Origin: Cacajao melanocephalus
Lineage: Eukaryota > Chordata > Mammalia > Primates > Pitheciidae
Direction: 5' to 3'
NCBI GenBank assembly: GCA_963573385.1
Contig: CAUYLG010026807.1
Span: forward strand, 157,220-221,219
DNA: 64,000 nt
Part shown: positions 1 through 14,669 of the stretch, one piece after another
How positions within the stretch are numbered: position 1 is the first letter of the stretch
Layout of the letters: each line of letters starts with the position of its first letter
Notes under the pieces: model-generated
What the model was told of the DNA's origin: nothing
The model's input: the letters and a program-made list of their open reading frames with translations, nothing else
Database searches by the model: none
Translations under genes and position numbers: made by a program

Positions 1-40
1 TAAGCCACTGGTTTTTTGGGTGGTTTGTTACACAGCAGTA
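1..40. mobile_element. possible MaLR (MLT1-like) LTR end
   Basis: The first bases resemble the 3' end of MLT1-type MaLR LTRs (a 'taagccactg' start followed by a 'tttgttacacagcag' block). The element is cut by the window edge, so only the tail is visible. The family is assigned from memory of the consensus and is tentative. Confidence 0.4.
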
Positions 41-59
41 TGTACCTGAAACAGATGCA

Positions 60-178
60 GAATATTAGATTGTAGATGAATATTTTCAACATGAAGATAT
101 GTTTACAATGTATTGTTAAGTGAAAAAAGGGAGGCACAAAACAATGTGCAACATGAGTTCATTGTTACAAAAAACGAA
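60..178 (+). mobile_element. L1M 3'-end fragment
   Basis: The block 'tattgttaagtgaaaaaa' followed by 'caaaacaatgtgcaacatg' is typical of the sequence around the end of ORF2 and the 3' UTR of old L1 elements. No open frame survives. Confidence 0.45.
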
Positions 179-180
179 AG

Positions 181-256
181 CAGATGATCTGAATCTATTC
201 CATTCCTGTTTGGGGGAGAGTGTGTGTTTCGATGTTGAGGGATGCTTGTATTTGCA
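181..256 (+). repeat. 76-bp dispersed direct repeat, copy 1
   Basis: This segment recurs at 1,147-1,221. The first 35 bases are identical and the whole differs by about five changes including one indel. It does not match a repeat family I recognise. Confidence 0.85.
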
Positions 257-1146
257 GGAGGATGCTGATTAGTTTACATCCTATTGCCTGGAAGCTGATG
301 AATGACGGGAACCCAAAGCGGGATCATGTGTGTGGAGCATCTTCCGCTCTAAAGAGAGGTGAAAACCACTGTGCACCTCCTGGGGCTTTGACAGGCTCCA
401 GAACCAGCTCTCCACTCCCACCATCGCCACAAACCTTCCTCTCCTTCCTATAAGCAGATGAGAACGGTCAGAGCAGCCACTCACAGGCAAGACCACCGAA
501 ATAACTTTTGGAGCCCAGTGTAAAATGAAAAGAAGTTGCCCCTGGTTCAAAACTTATAAAACTTCAAGACAGAAGAGCACTGGACCAACTGCCAGCACTT
601 CTGGCATGGGGCCTTATGGAAGTTCACAGACTGCACGCCCCGTGAAGCTGCCCTTGTTCCCAGTCGAGAGGAGGGGCTCTGCTTCTCCTTCTACTTTCTG
701 GAAGTAGGGGTGAGCTCCTGGAGACATGCTCACAGAAAGTGGGGTGCCTGTAAAGGGAGGGGCTGGCATGCCATGGCCCAAGGGAGGCAGGAAAGGGAAG
801 GAGCCCCGGACAGAGGCAACTGCACAGAAGTAGCAGGAACTGGGAGGAGAGGGTCGCATGCCCTGTTTGTCCAGGCCAGGGTGAGTGAGTTTCCTGGGGA
901 GGTGGCTGGGGAGGAATTTCAGTGGTGGGCCTCTGGGGGCTAGAGCTGAGAGGGAAGACATCCAGCCAGAGTAACCCTCTCCCTAGACAACCCAACCACA
1001 CACCCTACTTGGAAGCCTGCCGGCAGAAGGCATTGATCATCAGGCAGTGGTGGCCAAGAGAGTAAGATCTGTGGCTGCTCCGCTCCGGTTCTCATCCCCC
1101 AGCCCATCACACACCAACTCAAATCCTGGAAATGAAAGGACTCCAG
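257..1146. other. intergenic unique sequence
   Basis: No gene, tRNA or recognisable transposon is seen here. Short open frames on both strands lack homology that I recognise and overlap one another, as expected by chance. Confidence 0.6.
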
Positions 1147-1221
1147 CAGATGATCTGAATCTATTCCATTCCTGTTTGGGGATAGTGCGTGTTTAGATGT
1201 TGAGGAATGCTTGTATTTGCA
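1147..1221 (+). repeat. 76-bp dispersed direct repeat, copy 2
   Basis: Second copy of the segment at 181-256, in the same orientation about 890 bp downstream. The similarity stops abruptly on both sides ('tttgcagg' in copy 1 against 'tttgcatg' here). Confidence 0.85.
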
Positions 1222-1318
1222 TGCGGGAGGGGAAGAAGAGAAACCCCTGCCCCCCATTCCTAGCCTTGTTTGGCTGAAGGACATGGGGTGGGGGGCAGTC
1301 ATCCTATAATTGCGCATG

Positions 1319-1626
1319 ATTTTTTTTTTTTAACTTTTAGAGGTAGAGTCTTGCTGTGCCACACAGGCTGGAGTGCAGTGTCTCAATCATAACTCACTGC
1401 AGCCTGGAACTCCTGGGCTCAAGCAAGCCTCCTGCCTCAGCCTACCACGTAGTTGGAACTACAGGCTACACACCACTACACCTGGCTAATGTTTTATTTT
1501 GATTTTTTGTAGAGACAGAGTCTCACTATGTTGCCCAGGCTGGTCTCGAACTCTTGGCCTTAAGCAGTCCTCTGCTTTAGGCTCCCAAAGTGCTGGGTTT
1601 ACAGGTGTGAGCCACTGTGCCTAGCT
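1319..1626 (-). mobile_element. Alu (AluJ-like), reverse orientation
   Basis: It has a leading T run, then the reverse-complement Alu body ('ggctggagtgcagtg', 'gttgcccaggctgg', 'gagccactgtgcctagc'). Its many diagnostic changes suggest an old J-type copy. It is the first of three same-strand Alus in a row. Confidence 0.9.
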
Positions 1627-1650
1627 GAACGTGATATTTAACTTTTATAT

Positions 1651-2251
<601 letters not shown>

Positions 2252-3078
2252 TTAACATTTAAATTGAACTAGACTAACCCGGATTTTTAATAACTGGAGG
2301 TGACCAGAAAGCTAGGAATCTGCCAGGAATATTGTTCAGGGTGAGAAGAGGAGATTTGACAACGCATGGCTGAAGGCTGAGATTAGAGACAAAGCAAAAA
2401 TGTTTCTTGTTTGAATCCTGTTAAATTCAGACTTTTCCATAAGCCAGGTCCATGTGAATAGAAATAAATCCAGAAAGGATTAGAACGGGGCATTAGGCAC
2501 CAGGTGGGGGGATTTTGTACTAAGACAAAAAGTGGCTTTTAATGAAAGGAGATGTGCTACCCTCATCCAGCCCATCTCCTAAGTCTCCGTCCTCTTTGGA
2601 CAGTGGGCAGCCCCTACCCACTGGCACACAGCCTCACTCATGCCTGTTCCGGGCAGCTCAGGGACCAGTCTCATAAATGTCTGTTACATCAAAACAGCAC
2701 TGCAGAGCCAGGAAAGCTTCTGTGCTCCCCTGGAGAAGCCAGGTGGGTGATTTACAGGGACCTGGTGCCAGCAGACTGGTAAGGATGAGGGTGGGGTTGG
2801 AGAGGGCCAGAGAGGATGCCCAACTCGTCCTCGTGTCGTTTGGGGAAACCCCTCAGTACTGGGCCATCTGGGAGGGTTGGTCGCCCTGGCAGCAGGATTG
2901 GGGCTGACAGAGGAGAAGGCTGGCGGGCATAGGGTGAGGACAGAGCAAAGCTGGAGAGACTGAACCTGGGAACAGTCGCAAAGGAGAATGCTGCCTCCCC
3001 TTTGTCTCTGCAGCCTTTACATCTTGTGGGGAGAAAAGCCTCTCTCTGCTGGGAGGGGCTCCTTTTCCCTAAACTAGG
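2252..3078. other. intergenic unique sequence
   Basis: Moderately GC-rich, without a recognisable gene or transposon. Confidence 0.6.
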
Positions 3079-3218
3079 AGGTGTGTGAGCATGTGAGCAT
3101 GTGTGAGTGTGTATGTGGGGGGTGTGTGTGTGGTGTGAGCGTGTGTGATCTATGTGATGTGTGTGTGATGTGAGGTGTGTGTGATGTGTGTGCACACGTA
3201 TGCGTGTGTGTGATGTGC
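3079..3218 (+). repeat. (TG)n-rich imperfect simple repeat
   Basis: About 140 bp of TG dinucleotides interrupted by GA, CA and GG units ('gtgtgtgtggtgtgagcg'). Alternating purine-pyrimidine tracts of this kind can form left-handed DNA and are often length-polymorphic. Confidence 0.9.
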
Positions 3219-4005
<787 letters not shown>

Positions 4006-4125
4006 ACCCCAGGTAGCAGCAACAAAGTGAAGTGAACAGCTGGAAACTATCCGTGCAGTCGGTAGGGCACACCACAGGTGTTACGGTGCATCTGCATGAT
4101 GGGAGACCATGCATTCATTAAAAAG

Positions 4126-4305
4126 GGCCAGGAAGCTGGGCAGGTGGCACACACAGTAGTCCCAGCTACACAGGAGGCTGAGGTGGGAGGATGGCTGGAG
4201 CCCGGGAGCGGGAGACTGCAGGACTGGAGCGTTGTGCCTATTGACAGCCACAGCACTCCAGCCTGGGCAACGTAGAGTCTATCACTAAAAACTAATGATT
4301 AATAA
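4126..4305 (+). mobile_element. truncated Alu
   Basis: Holds 'gtcccagctacacaggaggc' through 'cactccagcctgggcaacg' with an A-rich end. The usual first-monomer middle is missing, so it is a partial or monomeric copy. Confidence 0.8.
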
Positions 4306-4379
4306 ATAAACAAAAAGGAGGAGCTCTATGTGTGCATGAATATTGAGCAACTGCCAAGGTACATCAATCAATGAAGAAA

Positions 4380-4687
4380 GCAGAGTGCTCAAGCCTGTCA
4401 TCCCAGCACTCTGGGAGGCTGAGGTGAGTGGATCATTTGAGCCCAGGAGTTCAAGACCAGACTGGGCGACATGGTGAAATTCTTTCTCTACTAAGAATAC
4501 AAAAAAAAAAAAAAAAAAAATTAGCCAGCTGTGGTGGTGTGAGTTTATAGTTCCAGCTACTCAGGAGGCTGAGTGGGGAGAGTTGCTTCAGCTCAGGAGG
4601 CAGAGGTTGCAGTGAGTCAAGATTGTACCACTACACTCCAGCCTGGGTGACAGAGAGAGACACTGTCTCAAAAAGATAAAAAAAAAG
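4380..4687 (+). mobile_element. Alu
   Basis: A dimeric Alu with a long central A run at 4,500-4,520 and an A-rich end. It interrupts the L1M remnant ('gcagagtgc' before, 'gtagagtgc' after). Confidence 0.9.
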
Positions 4688-4973
4688 TAGAGTGCAAAGC
4701 AGTGTGCTAGTGTAGCTAGGGGGCTACTGTGTTTGTGTGTGCACACCCGTGCGGGCACGGATGCACACTTATGTCCCTATAGAAGCTTATCTGCAGACCA
4801 ACTCTGGAGGAGGATACAAGTAATCAGTGGCAATGGTTGTCCCTGGGAAGGAGAACAAGAGAGTGGAAGCTGGGGTGGTGACGGGGGAACTGCACTTCTG
4901 ACACCTTTATATGGTTCTAATCTCAGAGAGTGCCTTCAGAAAATGAGAAACCATTGTTTAAAAGCTGTAACGT

Positions 4974-5332
<359 letters not shown>

Positions 5333-5377
5333 TCAAACCCTTAACCATAAGAGTGGACTGCCAAAGGAATTTGGACT

Positions 5378-5515
5378 AAGGTGTGTGGGTGAGTGCTTGT
5401 GTGCCTGTGCATGTCTGTGTGTGCGTGAGTGTGCATCCGTGCATGTGTGTGTCAGTACAGGTGTGCTTATGTGTATGAGTGGGCATATAAGAGAAAGTGT
5501 ATGTGTATATACTTT
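5378..5515 (+). repeat. degenerate (TG)n-rich tract
   Basis: TG-rich sequence with frequent CA, GA and GC units ('gtgtgcgtgagtgtgcatcc'). It gives small opposing open frames that are low complexity and not genes. Confidence 0.8.
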
Positions 5516-7134
5516 CAGAAATCCAGCTTCTGGTCCCCAAGTCCTGTTTCCAGGAGGTGAGCCACTGCAACCTCAACCCCAAACTGCCCTGGCACACTCT
5601 GCCCTTCTCTCCATCTCATATAGATTGCTGAATGGAATCACAGGGAAGCGGAGCGTGGGGAGTGGGTGGGCTGCCAGATAGGCCTAGCACAGGACTCCAC
5701 CCCACCCAGGCCAGCTCCGTTAGGGGAGAAGATGCCCTTCCCCTTTCCCTGCCTCTCCCCTCCCCGCCACGTCCACCCTAGGCCCCAGAAGTTCTCAGCA
5801 CTACCCTGATCTACCAGCTGGGGACGGGGGTGGGGAGGGAGGAAGGCAGGACTGGAGCTGAGCAGGCCGACACCCAGGGGAGGAGGTGGGGAACTGAAGG
5901 CTGCCTTTGCTGAGTAGAGGGATGATTTTTCTGGGCTTGGAGAGGTTGGAGAGAGGGCAGAGCCAGGGTGCCTGGAGATCAAGTTTAGGGGTGATGGGGA
6001 AGCTTCCTGGGGAGTATGGGGGCAGGCAGGGCAGGTGGAGCAGGCGGTGGTGCCTATAACTCTTGGTCTCACGTGACCCCCTCAAACCACAGGCCAGGGT
6101 ACATGGTTTGCTGCTAATTTTACCAGCAGGGTCAGATTTTCCCTCCCTGCTCCAAAACTATCCCTGAAAAGCTGGCGCAGACCGCCAATGCCATGCACAT
6201 TCTCTTGCCCCCAAATGTCTCCTCCCAAATCTGGTAGCCTGCTTGAAATTCCACCCTCAGAATCCCACATGGGGTTCCAGGCCCCAGGGCTGCCACCTAC
6301 AAGCTGGGTGTCTAGGACCAACTACCAATTACCTAGTGGCTCTCAGGTTCAGGGCTCAATCTGTCAAATGGGGATGAGGGTGCAGCGCTGGTGTGAGGGT
6401 CCGTGGACAAACACCTGCAAGACTCAGTCAGTTTTAATGCCCCATTCCTCCTCCACACCTAGGGTGTCCGAGGGCTCCAGATCCAATCTTACAGGAAGAG
6501 GTAATGAGCAGGGAAATGAATATTTTAAAGGGTGGGAGCAGAGAACAAGTTGAGATGAGGGGCCCCAGCCCCTGAAAAAGGTGTCTCCTAAGTGGGAAAG
6601 AGAAGGCGGCGGCAGGTCAGGAAAATACATTTAGCAGCATCATAGAAATCTCTGCCCAGCTCACCAAGGCAACCGCCGCCTGTCCCCGCTGTGCAGCTGC
6701 TGCTGTCTCGGGCCTCCCCCTCATTTCTCCCCGAGCTTTAACTGTAGCCAGATTCCACTCTAGAAGGGAAGGGGTGCGTGGGGGGCTTTGTCTCAGTGCC
6801 GAGGGAGAGGATGCTGTAGATGGACCGGTAGGGATAGGACTGGAGGCAGCTGAGCACATCAGGGGTTATGGGATGAGGGTGGGCAATGATGATAAGTACA
6901 ACAGAACACAAATGTCATTTATATGAAGAGAGGAAATTAGCCCCTTAGGGTATTTGCATCATTCTTGTTCTGTGGTGTTATGGTTATGAGGTTATTTTCC
7001 TGGGTAATTTATGCTGGGCAGCCTGCTAGGTAGAGATGTTCTCCATAGGAAGGAGATGTCCCCTCATAGGCAAGATGTGGCAGAGAATTCTCATGGTTCC
7101 TCAATCCCCATGCTCCTCTTCTTCTCTAGGAATT
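5516..7134. other. intergenic sequence, probable MIR remnant at 6,262-6,400
   Basis: No gene is supported. The stretch 6,262-6,400 contains the reverse MIR signature ('cagggctcaatctgtcaaa', 'tggggatgagg'). The stretch 6,600-6,760 is mildly CpG-rich, with GC-rich trinucleotide clusters and CAGCTG E-boxes. Its function is unknown. Confidence 0.5.
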
Positions 7135-7720
7135 GGACCTGCAATTTTTAGCTAGGCACAGGGCCGCATGGAAGAAAGACTCACCTCCTGACCCTTTTTG
7201 CATCTAGATATGGTCATGTGGTTAAATTCTAACCAATGGGAGACAAAGAGAAGTATCACAAGTAATTTCCAGGGGTATCCTAAGAGGAAGAAGGTATGCC
7301 CTCGCTCAGACCTTTTTTCCTACTTCCTGCTGGTGGAATGTTGAATCAATGGCTGGAGCATGAGAAGCTATTTTGGGCCGTGAGGTACAGGCGGCATACT
7401 AAGAATTGTGGAGGAAATGATACAAAAGGAGCCTGGGCCCTGATGTTATGAAAGCCTTTGCCAGCCCTGAGCTGACACCTCCACCATGAGGATGAAGGCC
7501 ATATCTGAGGGATGAGGGAGCAGGGAACTGGAAAGAGCCTGGGTCCCTCCTGGTGCTGTAGAGTGGCCCTATTAGCTCTGGAATGCCTGCCTCTGAACTT
7601 CGTTGACATTAGAAGGAACTGCATGTCTAGTTCATTGAAGTCACTGCGACTTTGGATTTCTTGTTTCTTCAGAGCTATACCAAATCCCAAGTGAAATGCA
7701 CAAGTTTTTCCAGGTTTCCC
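7135..7720 (+). mobile_element. MaLR/MLT1-like LTR remnant
   Basis: The blocks 'tggtcatgtggttaaattct', 'aatgggagacaaagag' and 'tacttcctgctggtggaat' follow the order of an MLT1-type LTR that also occurs at 12.83-13.81 kb. It is highly diverged and has no internal coding region. Confidence 0.45.
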
Positions 7721-8299
7721 TGACCCAGGCTTCCCTCCACATGACGGAGGCAGGGATGAGTCCAGCTAAGCTTCTCTTCTGCACCTTGGAGTGAGCTACA
7801 ATGGTGGGAACCAAGGATAGTGTCCAGTCATTAAATGGCCTAGGAACTAGGAAGGGAGGAACTGGGTGAGGCCTCTTCTTCCCCAGGGTCCCAGAGGAAT
7901 GGGATAAACCCTGGCTCAGAAACAAGATGGCAACTACACTAACTTTATTGCCCCCATAAGGCTGTAAGCAACTTGAGGCTAGAGATTAGAATCGACCCTG
8001 GCTCATAGTAGATGCTCACTAAATACATATTGACTGGCTAGTGGATGCAGTATACTAAGGAGCTTGGGTCAGAGGCTGAAAGGGTCAAAGCAACCCCTGG
8101 GGATAGAATAGCAGTGGAGAGCCAGGAGAGAGATCCCTATGGGAAGGTGACTCTGGGGGGTGTTGTGACAAGGCAGTGCCACGCGGTCTGTGACACCCTT
8201 CCCACAATAGTGCAGCATATCCCCTCTGGGTAAGGAGGACACTCATGGCCGCAGTGCTTTATAGCTAGCCATGCATGGTCATGTTCAGAATAGGATTTG
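7721..8299. other. intergenic sequence with an L2 remnant near 7,960-8,035
   Basis: The string 'catagtagatgctcactaaa' is the reverse-strand signature of an L2 3' end. Nothing else is recognised. Confidence 0.45.
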
Positions 8300-8445
8300 T
8301 TCCTTGCAACCCCAAGGGCAAGGATTATTACTGCACTCTTTTCAGAAAGGAAAGCTGGGGTCCAGAACTGTGAGGTCACGTGCATTAGACCATTCCTAAG
8401 AAATGTAGGAGCTGGGACTTGAACCCAGGATTTCCTATTACATAC
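8300..8445 (+). mobile_element. MIR fragment
   Basis: Contains 'aggagctgggacttgaaccc', the conserved tRNA-derived SINE (MIR) core, preceded by a degraded gap-containing body. Confidence 0.7.
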
Positions 8446-9884
8446 ATCACCTTTGTTAGAATAAGGGATGCAGCTGAGGCTTTCTGGTGCTGATGCCACT
8501 CTCCTCGGAACTCTCCTGCCCAACTCTGAGACTCTGAGGCAAATCGATGAAGGGGTGAGACAAGGGAGGAAAGGGGTGTCAGGAAACCTCTCAGCAGCTT
8601 GGAGGGCTGGTAGAAAGATGCGCCCAGCACTGCAAATAGCCCAAACAGTATATTTGTACAGAAAAGGGGTGTCCTTAACTCGAGATGCTTTACTGCCATC
8701 TACTGGAAAATTGTTATAATAATCATTCAAATATATATAAGTGGGAAAATGAGGCCCCTGAAATTGTAAAGTGTAGAACCTGAACAACTGTACAAGGCAG
8801 CCCTAGATGCAACTTCTCTTGGCTGAAAGAATGAAGAAAGAGAGGACCTTTGCCACTAGGGAAGCTCCAGTCCTGCCCTCTTCTTTCCTGCCTGGGAGTA
8901 CCTGGTTTACACAGAGGGTCTGTAGCAGTTTCACCATCTAGGCCATAGAATCTATTCATCCTTCCATCCACTCTACGCGCACGCCCTGTCTACTCTGGTC
9001 CAGGTCCTTATCTGCTTTCTCCCCCATTTCCTAGCTGAGAGCTCTTGGATACTTTCCTGGGCCACTGGCTCCTCTTGTAGAAGATAAAGGTAACTCTCTT
9101 GGCCATTTGAGACTTACATGAGACAATGTACAGAAAGTCCCTCCCAGCATGTGGTCAAAATTTGCCCCTTTACCCCCAAAGCGGTCAAGTGTCAACTTAA
9201 TGCTGAGGGATTCTGAGACCAACAGTCTTGACCTGCTCCTTGCACTGTTAGAGCTGAGTTACACACACCGGGCGGTTCACTCAGAGAAGACAGGCTCTGG
9301 CATAGCTTCCTTCAGAAACCACCAAGAAGTTATGGATGTGAACGCGTGAAGGTAAAGTGCACAGCACAGAGCTGAGCCCACTGGGCGGTCACCTTCTTTT
9401 CCACCTGTAGGCCCTGGCTAGAAACTGGTGCTGGCTAGGAGGGTGCAGGGGTTCTTTATCCTGAGAGGGGCTGAACAGTTAGGGTCATGAGGACTGGATC
9501 TTACAGGTTTCATTTACCTGAAGGAATAGACTTGCAGACTGTTGCTTGAACAGGCCCCTAGAGACTTCCATTAGGGCTAAAAGCAGGGCTGTCCAGCCCT
9601 TTAGGTTTCAGTTTCCTCATCTATAAGATGAAGCCAGCCATATTTACTTTGAGCCATCATTGAGGGGATTAAGACGCAGGAAGTAAACGGTCAACCACAA
9701 TCTGGGAAACGAAATAAACACAAAATAAATTATAGCTGCAATTGCAATCGTGGGCTCCAGGGGGCGTCTGGGAGCTGAAAGATGCTGTTCGGTATCGTCC
9801 TCCTCCCAGCCTCCGTCGGGGTTTGGAAAAGCAGATACCAGAACTGACGAGGAGGCGGGTTATAAGCCCTCCACTCCTTGTGTG
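8446..9884. other. intergenic sequence, MIR remnant at 9,590-9,670
   Basis: Mostly unassigned sequence. The string 'tcagtttcctcatctataag' at about 9,607 is a reverse MIR core. An antisense open frame at 8,137-8,787 crosses the MIR and shows no family resemblance. Confidence 0.5.
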
Positions 9885-10066
9885 GGAAGGAAGCTGGCAC
9901 ACACTTTCTGGAGGATAGTTTGGCGAAAGGGATCCTTCTGACCCAGCCACTCCACTTCTTGGAATTCAGCCAAGGAAATAATCACAGAGCCCATAGAGTT
10001 GTTTGTGTTAGGGCGTTCATTGCAAGGTTGCTAATAATAGTGAGAAACTGGAAATAATCTAAAGTT
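9885..10066 (+). mobile_element. L1M fragment, 5' part
   Basis: 'gacccagccactccacttct' and 'gagaaactggaaataatct' match the conserved region near the end of L1 ORF2. The match breaks at 10,066 and appears to resume at about 12,046, on the other side of a DNA transposon. Confidence 0.65.
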
Positions 10067-10373
10067 AGAGATGCACTCAACACACATTTTGGCTGAACAC
10101 CAGATGGTCAATTGTTACAATCAGTATTCAGCCAAGGCCCAAGCCAATGCCTTTTTATCAGAGATTCTCTGTAATGTCAGTTTCCTTATTGGTGCATTTC
10201 ACTGTCAGTGTTTGACAGTTTAACATTATAGTGCAAGAACAATATTGTCTTAGTGCTAGCAGTAGCGAGATTGCTTCTGTATTATGTATGTTTGTATTAA
10301 TAAATTGGTGCTTACTTTTGACTGATAATGGCAGAGGAATGTAATGCCTCATTTTTTCTAATAATGTTTTCCT

Positions 10374-10670
10374 GGCCAGGCGCAGTAGCTCACACCTGTA
10401 ATCCCACCACTTTAGGAGGCCGAGATGGGTGGATCACCTGAGGTTAGGATTTCGAGACCAGCCTGGCCAACATGGCGAAACCCCATCTCTACTAAAGATA
10501 TAAAAAATTAGCCGGGCATGGTCGTGGACGCCTGTAGTCTCAGTTACTTGGGAGGCTGAGGCAGGAGAATTGCTTGAACCGGGGAAGCGGGGTTGTGGTG
10601 AGCTGAGATTGTGCCACTGCAGTGCAGCCTGGATGACAGAGTGAGACTCTGTCTCAAAAAATGACAATAA
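10374..10670 (+). mobile_element. Alu
   Basis: Starts 'ggccaggcgcagtagctcac', ends 'tctgtctcaaaaaatgac'. Full-length dimeric copy. Confidence 0.93.
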
Positions 10671-11059
10671 TAATTTTTTTTCTTTTTTTCATAGTCTCTA
10701 TATTCCATATTGGGTTAAATATAATTTACCATAGATATTGTTGTTAATATATATGATTTTAGAGGTTTCCCTCCTTATGAAATTATGAGGTTGGTTAAGC
10801 TGACATTCTGTTTTCATTTTATCTTTATAAGATATAAAAAATTACAAATCGGGCTCAAAAAAACACTCATGGCCTAAATAGAATAAAGCAACTAAAAATG
10901 GAATACAGTGTTAAAAGGTTGTTTTGCTTTGTGTCATGAACGTTAGTACTCCAAACAATTCTACAAAAATTAGAACTCTGATGTAATCTAATCTCTATTA
11001 TGCTCCTTCATATTATTATTTTATTTTATTTTTGTTGTTGTTGCCTCAAAAAGTATCTT

Positions 11060-11225
11060 TAAGTCAGATATAGTGACTCAAGACTGTAATCCCAGCTACT
11101 TGGGAGGCTGAGGCAGGATTCCTTGATCCCAGGAGTTGTAGGCTTTGGTGAGCTATGATAGTGCCACTGAACTCCAGCCCAGGGGTGACAGAGTGAGACC
11201 CTGCCTCTAGAAAAATTTAAAAATT
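11060..11225 (+). mobile_element. monomeric Alu-related element (FRAM/FLAM-like)
   Basis: One monomer only: 'tgtaatcccagctacttggg' to 'gtgagaccctgcctctag', with an A-rich end. Confidence 0.75.
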
Positions 11226-11235
11226 TTTTAAGTCT

Positions 11236-11536
<301 letters not shown>

Positions 11537-12045
11537 TTAAAGTCTTTAAAAAGTATGTTTTAAAAGTATCTAGCTGACACATTTTTCAAAATTTGTATTA
11601 GCCACGTGTTTCCTTCTAAATCTAAACACTTAAAAGCTCTCAATAATTACTTCCCTACATAAAAGGGACAATGTTTGCAATCCTAAGTGATACAGCATTT
11701 TACCCTTGCAATAATAAATCTACATTTATACATTGATAGAATTTCAATACATAGAACAAAAAAGAAGATATTCATTGCAAGTTACATATAGAAGATTGCC
11801 TATATTTGAAAGCGTTTATTGCAGTACATCCAGATGATACGCAGTATAACTGGTTGTTATGCTTATTGCATGCAAAGGCCATTAACACAGTCATGGGATC
11901 GTGGGTCATGCCCCAGTCTAGGAAACCTGGGAATGATGCTCAAGTCTGAACTTGGCGATTCAGCTTTCCAGGGGCCAAAGCTGAAGATAAAGCTGTAGAG
12001 CATAATTTGTTACTAAAATCAAAGCCAAATTTTGGTGCACCCCTA

Positions 12046-12300
12046 CTAAATTGGGTCACTTCTGTAAGCGGGACATACTCGCTGTCCAGTAAAAATTATG
12101 TTGAGGAAATGTATTTATCACATGGAAGGATTTCCTTGTGAATGCTGAATTTTAAACACTGGTTATAAAAGACAATGAAGATGTGAGCCCGAATTTATAA
12201 ATAAGGGGAAACAAATCTGAGTAGATGAAAGATTGTGAGACACATACAGGATGTTCGTGATCATTAGCTCAGGGCTTAAGATGAAAAGATTTTGCCTTGC
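12046..12300 (+). mobile_element. L1M fragment, 3' part
   Basis: 'cacatggaaggatttccttg' and the sequence after it resemble the L1 3' end continuing from the fragment that breaks at 10,066. Confidence 0.45.
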
Positions 12301-12825
12301 TTTTAATTAAAAAAACTTTTTTTGTATTTTCTTACAAAACGTATTACTCATATGGTTTTTAAGAGGAAAAAATATTAAAAGTGCATCTTTTCTGTCTCCC
12401 CTTCTCTTTCATCTGGGGCCAGATTTTGAGCTTACTGAAGCAGCCAGATGGCCTGGGACACGGACCATAGCGCCCTCCAGCGCTCACTGTCCATGTTCAT
12501 CTGAGGGGCAAGGCTTTGGCAGGCTGCACCTGCCTTTCCTGCACCTGCTCTGTAAGCAGAAGGAGAAGTGCCAAGAGGAAGGCAAAGATCAGGTGGGAGG
12601 GCAGCAAAGGGAGGCGGCAGTAGCCCCATTTGACCAATGACAAGCTGGAATCTCAGAGGCTAGAAGTCCCAGAAAAATCCTTCTTCAGCCTTGAGGCCCA
12701 GGGAATGGATAAATTGCATGTGTCTAAACTTTTCCACAGTAGAAAAAAAGCCGCAGGTCACCCCCCAAATCCATTTCCCTCTTCTTCTTTCTCAATACAG
12801 CTCACAAATCTTAGCTGGTTACATA
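12301..12825. other. intergenic unique sequence
   Basis: Nothing recognisable apart from AT-rich sequence at 12,300-12,380. Confidence 0.5.
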
Positions 12826-12919
12826 CTGACCAGTAGCTAGGTGTGACCATGTGACCAATTTTGGCTAATGAGAGAGGTAAGTGCACGTATTGTGGGACTT
12901 CCAGGAAATGTCCTTAAAA

Positions 12920-13726
<807 letters not shown>

Positions 13727-13827
13727 TTACATGACAGTGAAATAAACTTTCATCTTAGTTTAAACCAGTTTTGTCTTGGGGCTTCTATCACATGCCATGG
13801 AACCTAATCATAGTTCGTTACAGAACT

Positions 13828-14065
13828 TATCACTTACTTAATGCTTACTATGGCAGCCACTATTCTAAGTGCTCTATAGATGTTATCTTGCTTAACCTAT
13901 GTAACAACGCTCTCAGGCGAGAGCTGCAATGAACCCTCTTTTATGCCTTGGGAAACTGAGACAGAGAAGTTAGCTGGCTTGCTCAAAGCTGCACAAGTGA
14001 CTTGGAGCTGAAACCTGAACCAGGAACCTTTGACCCCAGAACCTGTGCCCTGAATGCTCTCTGGA
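13828..14065 (+). mobile_element. MIR
   Basis: The order 'cttactatggcagccactat', 'gggaaactgagacagagaag' and 'gctgcacaagtgacttgg' matches a near-complete MIR. Confidence 0.75.
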
Positions 14066-14334
14066 CTTTCTCCTTGGAGTCCCTTTTCCTCCTCTGGTCC
14101 CATCTGAAACTTCTATTCCTTACTGCAGACCTGTTTTTGCTGACTCTTCTCCCCCGTCCCACCCGATTCCCTGTCTCCAGTAAAAAGCCCATTCTTTCAC
14201 ACCGTGTTTCACTGGGAAAAGACTCTGACTGGCTAATTCCTGCGGAATGTAAGAGGTCCACATCAGCATGGTATGCTGCCTCTACAGAGGAAAATAGGAG
14301 GGTTACTTCTATGTTAGTGTGAGGGTTGATGTGT

Positions 14335-14560
14335 GAGAGGCACAGGACCACACTGGGTAAAGCTTGGGCTTTGGAATCAAGTGACCTGGGTTTTGTTTCT
14401 GCTGTCAGCAGGCTTTGCAGTCTTGGCAAATCTCTTAACTTCTCCCCGCCTCCATTTTCCCCTCTTTAAAATAGGTAGAGTCAGTCTTTCCCTAGGCAGA
14501 GTTTTTATAAAGATAAAATAAAATAACCAATGTGTAGGCCCTGGCTGCTTATCAGCCTGG
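14335..14560 (-). mobile_element. MIR, reverse
   Basis: 'gcttgggctttggaatcaag', 'tgacctgggttttg' and 'ttcccctctttaaaatagg' are reverse-strand MIR landmarks. Confidence 0.7.
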
Positions 14561-14669
14561 GATCAGTAAATATTTATCTTATTTTGCTAAATGTTGTTTA
14601 TCTATTGCTCCCTCTAGCCTATTTTTTAAAGGTCAGGCATTGAGATATAATTTATCATTAATTTGTTTA

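Larger units (their letters stand above)
4020..4970 (+). mobile_element. L1M 3' fragment split by two Alus
   Basis: Pieces at about 4,040-4,125, 4,310-4,380 and 4,690-4,970 read as degraded L1 ORF2 end and 3' UTR: 'gcattcattaaaaag', 'tcaatgaagaaagcagagtgc' and 'ggttgtccctgggaaggag'. They align in order once the two Alus are removed. This is an inference from family knowledge. Confidence 0.5.

Noticed and set aside
3079..3218. Opposed His/Thr-rich and Val/Cys-rich frames over TG repeats here and at 5.4 kb
   Set aside because: Low-complexity translation of dinucleotide repeats.
7135..7720. Possible retroviral coding remnant linked to the MaLR LTRs
   Set aside because: Only LTR-type sequence is visible at 7.1 and 12.8 kb. 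No gag, pol or env frame is present.
8137..8787. 216-residue frame on -
   Set aside because: Crosses a MIR fragment, has no recognisable domain and an overlapping antisense frame. Chance is the simplest explanation.
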